From NCBI GenBank assembly GCA_942493275.1, contig OW818687.1:1674001-1738000 (forward strand): 64,000 bases of DNA. The letters run 5' to 3'. Under the pieces are notes generated by a model. The model ran no database searches and was not told where the DNA came from. It saw nothing but the letters and a program-made list of their open reading frames with translations. The position numbers were made by a program, and so were the translations under genes. This stretch comes from G942493275 sp942493275 (GTDB taxonomy: Bacteria > Actinomycetota > Coriobacteriia > Anaerosomatales > PHET01). Positions 62,801-64,000 of this stretch are shown in pieces; within the stretch, counting starts at the first letter, position 1; the number at the start of each line of letters is the position of its first letter.

Positions 62801-63067
62801 CACGGCAAGTCGAAGCACGCGATCGCTTGCGCCTCGTGCCACATCACCATCCCGCACGCCTGGAAGCGTCCGCGCCTCCTGCGCCGCATCACGGGCGGCA
62901 CGCTGCAGGGCATCACGCAGGACGCGGCGCCGTATACCTCGGCGACATACCCCAACGGCACGACCGCATACAGGGTCACAGCCGGGCAGACGAGCTTCGG
63001 GTCCTCAGGCGACTGCGTCACCGCTGGGTGTTCCGGACACTCAGGCGGCACGCCCTACTGGCCGTAA
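53888..63067 (+). CDS. Giant secreted multihaem c-type cytochrome
   Basis: 3059 residues. A signal peptide (residues 1-28, ending AAASA) directs export; the first haem site is CLLCH at 36-40. My count gives 53 canonical CXXCH motifs and about 38 further C-x(3 to 7)-C-H arrangements (a few longer), for example CDEACH and CNLTGCH. Residues about 215-360 have no haem motif and read as a beta-sandwich. From about residue 545 three long repeats of about 630 residues follow, then a truncated fourth. The C-terminus has no transmembrane helix, LPxTG or lipobox. It probably carries electrons across or away from the cell envelope. Attachment is unknown. ATG chosen with GGAGTGGGG upstream and the signal peptide in phase. 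Confidence 0.93.
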   Translation: MRSRSLLAAMFVMVALAIAVFAPAAASAAPHTNYECLLCHDSLWGINFDVGAVNKATACRKCHLDSLANTHPSHQAGANCGAQCHPGWGSSLLANTPTNVYASGSFAAPGSENSAASILHLIHANPRWQAGVTKDGVQCGSCHAAAACTSCHDNPDPSHSEHTSIDETTAVFPAWTGDLAPGVTGGDITQNTMQVSTTNTCNSSTCHDIDGIGSVAPFMLDSFVHPADAAKDMGNNSAFIKSGTWMNQSGSTFSYMKQILSNSPSAYAQYTFTGEVFVLISDRDQFRGIAEIIVDGTPIGTADLYSAVTKYQQPVYTSPELTYGTHTIRIRPTGTKNASARGSYVSVDQLRVYATAPGSVAPDCGSCHPATVPDAHGGAVHPEGGTSFSHDASQTADNLYATAYGSYRCDLCHEMRLHTEHQDRTSSSVYGIQCTSCHETYAPRTWTGAWSSGDGCNYDGCHTTTRTAHTAEAAAHTPLSDAANLECRSCHAGNLAAVHNNPFPGNGYLEDAASTCAACHTKTLYTTQKSCVSAACHVASGTQSMATHYTTGAHTATGTNLSAPMGAGGTASATCNNCHNGAIGGPSTGLVNQHTNVAAAVGSPYGTTVDCLECHDDTRSYGAVEVGTNWVARTCEACHKVGGSAPMHAAASAPVTPGTGPEGCGSTGSSCHTSNDLHGLHRNAAGGCNLTGCHDYTLQANVPTLTGCGVGSSGCHATYTNTSHAHATDATKHAPTGTQQAVDTSYYSTQCGACHDVQTNGTSLTSEHALASSARTGNANNCLNCHNHANSTTAVGNNWTAKNSTTACAACHTGGLAIHADKGSAAHSDVTSAGCSDSGVGCHNSADLSNVGATNVVNTNIHANCLKCHDRAGVATWTAAGQGNMKWNPALDTCGTGRECHSTGYNTTTYVHNTVTGADAGKHGASGMATEIATGAGDACSDCHSSALNTAHTGTTSALGSGNPAWTNTCTGCHNTNTGITSAAVVKAGWAARTCDACHVTAGPGKHDRFVPANHSATPFGANTCDEACHPMFTTFEFGDIHDETVLGCRLSGCHDVLDKGMGSAERTCGGTSTCHNGYADGSHGSATAHTFTAASDYVAATETGCTNSGSGCHGTDATYGNYGPDYHPYSGCVSGMCHAPANPSYVKLGTPRECTSCHSGTYTYAGDQIPLTGAPANGHYSETTHTATAENMSVQIGSGTAKATCANCHNATIGGAGNGYMNQHSNNGVAGSSYGPAIGCGECHNDTRSYGNAEVITASRTDQCADCHKAGGTSVFDHASSVPAVAGTGTAGCGSTGSACHSNNDLHVVHENAAGGCSLTGCHNYALQANKPVETTCGTGAAASCHPSYTNTTHAHATDATKHAPTALTQANATTYYSTACGACHDIQTSGISLTSEHALSTSAKSGNANNCLNCHNNANSATAVANNWSAKDTATACSVCHTGGLAIHADANAAAHTDVTSAGCGATGIGCHNSNDLSAVGAVTTVNTNIHASCLRCHDRTATSPNVAWNPANDTCGSGRECHGTAGQYNTSTYVHNGGTGAGLADGNDAAHHVDPSMTGTVGAGANNTCGTCHTGALANAHATTMTGWANTCTSCHNSTLGSNVSANQVKAGWSTDDCMDCHTAIGGQHSRYGTSNHNGIPAGAYTCDEACHSSYSTMDLADIHDGTANGCTATGCHAQNKAMTTADKTCGTGGACHTGHTDGNHGSATAHSFSTASNYSGATEVGCTNSGAGCHGTESGYTNYSVAQYHPIGASTCLSGGCHTSPSKGSFTGDQTEECVGCHDGAFSLAGDVVPLTGAPTNGHYSTTTHDASAENMSTQIGSGSAKATCANCHSATIGGVGNGYMNQHSNVSVSGSSYGAALGCGECHNDTRSYGQVEVTNGTLTDQCADCHKAGGTSVFDHAASVPAVAGSGTASCGSTGINCHASNDLHALHENAAGGCNLSGCHDYALQANKPTATSCGTGGGACHGAYTNTTHLHATDATKHAPSTTTQAASTTYYSTACGACHDIQSNGISLTNEHALATSAKTGNAGNNCLNCHNNANSTTAVGNNWTAQTGTTACSVCHTGGLAIHADANPAAHTDVTSAGCGATGIGCHNSNDLSAVGAVTTVNTNIHANCLRCHDRTATSPNVAWNPANDTCGSGRECHGTAGQYNTSTYVHNGGTGAGLADGNDAAHHTDTVMTGTVGAGANNTCATCHTGTLTNAHATTLTGWANTCTSCHNSTLGSNVSANQVKAGWSTNDCMDCHTAIGGQHSLYGTASHNGVPQGGNTCNEACHANSTTMDLGDIHDGVASGCTATGCHASNKAMGSAAKTCGGATGACHVNYTDTTHAHTSDVTKHAPSNTTQAVSTTFSSVACGSCHDIQSNGISLTTEHALATSAKTVNAGNNCYNCHLNAASTTAVNNNWSAQTTTGACAACHGVATLDVAHPSGVNATAHTVATNTNCGNSGAGCHPTNDLSQVGTPSTTANIHLNCLKCHDRAGVATWTTPGQGNMKYDPAKKSCGQNTTSCHSSTYYSTTTLRHKIGTGSEVTGNEANHTDTVMTGTVSTGPNNTCAACHSGGLATAHATTLTGWANTCTSCHNSTLGTSVSPTQVKNSWSTNDCMDCHTAIGGQHSRFNITNHAGVPTGVGNTCNEGCHADYTTMDLADIHDGTPNGCKTAGCHSLDTPMTSGVKGCGGTAACHTGYADGHYAVNHDSVDIWKTNFPNQDTFVWNSITYTYGKDVGCGGSQSAGSWTCHYSDLVKEHATAAAGGAGRSMDLGGVGCGVCHTDKGGTVGTGANRSGVIATIAANDMRCTSCHTGNLTTGVDAAHQGVATRTGSIVKGQGDPLNEFKAYPQTNGVDASGGHRASPANPVWPRTTFTGTVNGVTPGTLAWAGTYTGTNPRTSATWKNGDFVMCEDCHYFAAGATGPQGASVPFYFDGASASGGSPTGIAAGTHWYDSNPSKTTPAPCNKCHLTLSSAVHGKSKHAIACASCHITIPHAWKRPRLLRRITGGTLQGITQDAAPYTSATYPNGTTAYRVTAGQTSFGSSGDCVTAGCSGHSGGTPYWP
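55528..61950 (+). repeat. Tandem long repeats inside the cytochrome gene
   Basis: Three units start near 55528, 57421 and 59301, spaced about 1.88-1.89 kb apart; each contains the order CxNCH, CxECH, CxDCH or CEACH, and ends with a CxEACH/CxxxGCH pair. A fourth, shorter unit runs from about 60850 to 61950 and lacks the first block of a unit. Stretches of hundreds of bases around 58200-58550 and 60080-60430 are almost identical, at an offset of 1881 bases. Confidence 0.85.
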
Positions 63068-63090
63068 GCACGACCATCGGATAGGGTGAA

Positions 63091-63116
63091 GAGGGTCCGC
63101 CCGTCGGCGGGCCCTC
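63091..63116 (+). terminator. Hairpin after the giant cytochrome
   Basis: GAGGGTCCGCC pairs with GGCGGGCCCTC (one G-T pair) around CGTC, 23 bases after the stop codon. The downstream CTCTGTT is a poor T-tract, so termination may be partial, leaving read-through into the ResB-like gene. Confidence 0.55.
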
Positions 63117-63141
63117 CTCTGTTCGGAAGGCAGGATTCCAC

Positions 63142-64000
63142 ATCGACACGCTGTACAGATTCCTGAGGTCGCGCCGCAACGCCGTCGGGCTGATTGCGGG
63201 CATAGGGCTGTACGCAATCGTCGTCACCACGATCGACAAGTCGGGCGATGCGCCGTCGTGGTTGGAACCCTTCGGTGGATTCTTCGCCAACCCTGTATTC
63301 CTGCTGGCAGCCGTGTGGCTCGCTGCCTCCACCGCGGCGTGCTCGTGGGAGCGCACGGCCCGCGCGCTCGGGCTGTGGCGTGCCGCGCGACAGGAGTCTG
63401 GCGACAGCGTTGGCCCCGGCCGCGTCTTGGTCGAACTCCCCGAGTCCGAAGCGCTGACGACCGAGGTCGTCTGCCAGCGAATCGAGTCCCTCGGGCTGAA
63501 CGCTCGCGAGGACGACGTGGCGGTGGTCGGGCACTCGGGATTGGTCGGGCTGCTCGGCAGTCCGGTCTTTCACTGGGGGCTCGTCGGCGTCATGACGTTT
63601 GCGCTCCTGGGCCAGATGACCCGCTCCGAGGGCATCATCGACGTTGCGGAAGGCACGTCTGTGGTCGAGTCCGCTGACGCGTACTCCGGCTCGCTCGACA
63701 GCGGACCGCTCTTCCCAGGCAGGCACACCGGTCTAATAATCGCATTGGCCAGTGTCGAAGAGACGGTGATGGTCGGTGAGGTGAACATGGGCCGATCACC
63801 GCTGATCCAGCTTTACGACGATCTGGCTTTCGTCGCAGAGGGCCTCGTGTATCCGAACAGTCCTCTGAAGTACGGTTCTCTCACCCTGCACCGTACTGAC
63901 GTGGGTCCCGGCGCCATGATCGACCTCACGTTTCCCAACGGGGAGGATGTCGATGACTTCCCGATCCTGTTCGCGCGGATCGAGGGCGCGGTGCAGCCGG
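63142..64000 (+). CDS. ResB-like cytochrome c biogenesis protein, 5' part
   Basis: At least 286 residues before the window ends. A transmembrane helix (about 15-32), PVFLLAAVWLAASTAACSWERTARAL (in parts: VFLLAAVWLAAST, CSWERTARAL) and GSPVFHWGLVGVMTFALLG are typical of ResB, which with CcsA/ResC forms the System II haem lyase on the outer membrane face. There is no ATG, GTG or TTG in a suitable place: the reading frame opens near an ATC at 63142, which has CAGGA six bases upstream, or a CTG at 63151. It would mature the cytochrome encoded just before it. Confidence 0.8.
   Translation, partial: MDTLYRFLRSRRNAVGLIAGIGLYAIVVTTIDKSGDAPSWLEPFGGFFANPVFLLAAVWLAASTAACSWERTARALGLWRAARQESGDSVGPGRVLVELPESEALTTEVVCQRIESLGLNAREDDVAVVGHSGLVGLLGSPVFHWGLVGVMTFALLGQMTRSEGIIDVAEGTSVVESADAYSGSLDSGPLFPGRHTGLIIALASVEETVMVGEVNMGRSPLIQLYDDLAFVAEGLVYPNSPLKYGSLTLHRTDVGPGAMIDLTFPNGEDVDDFPILFARIEGAVQP

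Noticed and set aside
54000..63000. A CRISPR array suggested by many short repeated CACAAC/TGCCAC words
   Set aside because: The repeats are codons for haem motifs in one open frame; there is no constant repeat with unique spacers.

Overview
This is a GC-rich window in which nearly every base lies in or next to a gene. Starts are often GTG or TTG, stop and start codons frequently overlap (GTGA, ATGA), and one leaderless start is likely. Haem and c-type cytochrome genes, an enormous multihaem cytochrome and a large cell-surface polysaccharide locus suggest an anaerobic or metal-respiring Actinomycetota, perhaps a Coriobacteriia-like lineage of the OPB41/Anaerosomatales type. That placement is inferred from gene content and style; no 16S rRNA gene or marker phylogeny is available here.

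Layout. (1) 1-3050: haem-export and cytochrome c maturation genes (partial ccmA, ccmB, ccmC, a ccmD-like gene, a CcsA/HemX-like gene). (2) 3058-7296: a short-chain dehydrogenase, then a promoter and a 162-nt structured leader feeding hemA-hemC-hemD. (3) 7340-10820: membrane or secreted proteins, a Wzz/BY-kinase fusion and a tRNA-Ala with promoter and terminator. (4) 10865-16089: a small membrane protein, hemB, an O-antigen ligase-like protein, a SPASM radical SAM protein resembling haem-synthesis enzymes, and a membrane protein. (5) 16094-25170: membrane glycosyltransferases, a GT2 enzyme, a flippase-like membrane protein and an FrhB-like/pyruvyltransferase pair. (6) 25288-28913: hemL, an AbiE-type toxin-antitoxin pair with its own operator, and a methyltransferase. 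(7) 28993-41010: galU, an ABC exporter and a legionaminic-acid-type nonulosonate cluster (legB, legC, ptmE, legF, a GT and legI), facing two paralogous capsule-type glycosyltransferases. (8) 41208-52930: a three-enzyme UDP-6-deoxy-L-HexNAc pathway split by an acyltransferase, a thiolase and a zinc-ribbon/OB-fold::3-hydroxyacyl-CoA dehydrogenase fusion, then five glycosyltransferase genes. (9) 53049-64000: a lipoprotein, a promoter region rich in palindromes, a 3059-residue cytochrome with about 53 CXXCH motifs, and the start of a ResB-like gene.

How it fits together. hemA/C/D/B/L make the tetrapyrrole core, the radical SAM protein may act late in haem formation, and Ccm/CcsA/ResB proteins deliver and attach haem to exported cytochromes such as the giant one. 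The polysaccharide genes make activated sugars, assemble them and export or polymerise them, with the Wzz/BY-kinase and ligase-like proteins as likely partners. The two most interesting items are the thiolase/fusion/acyltransferase module, which could supply a 3-hydroxyacyl decoration for a surface sugar, and the hemA leader, whose three 10-11 bp helices interlock in the order a-b-c-a'-b'-c' and begin at the predicted transcription start.
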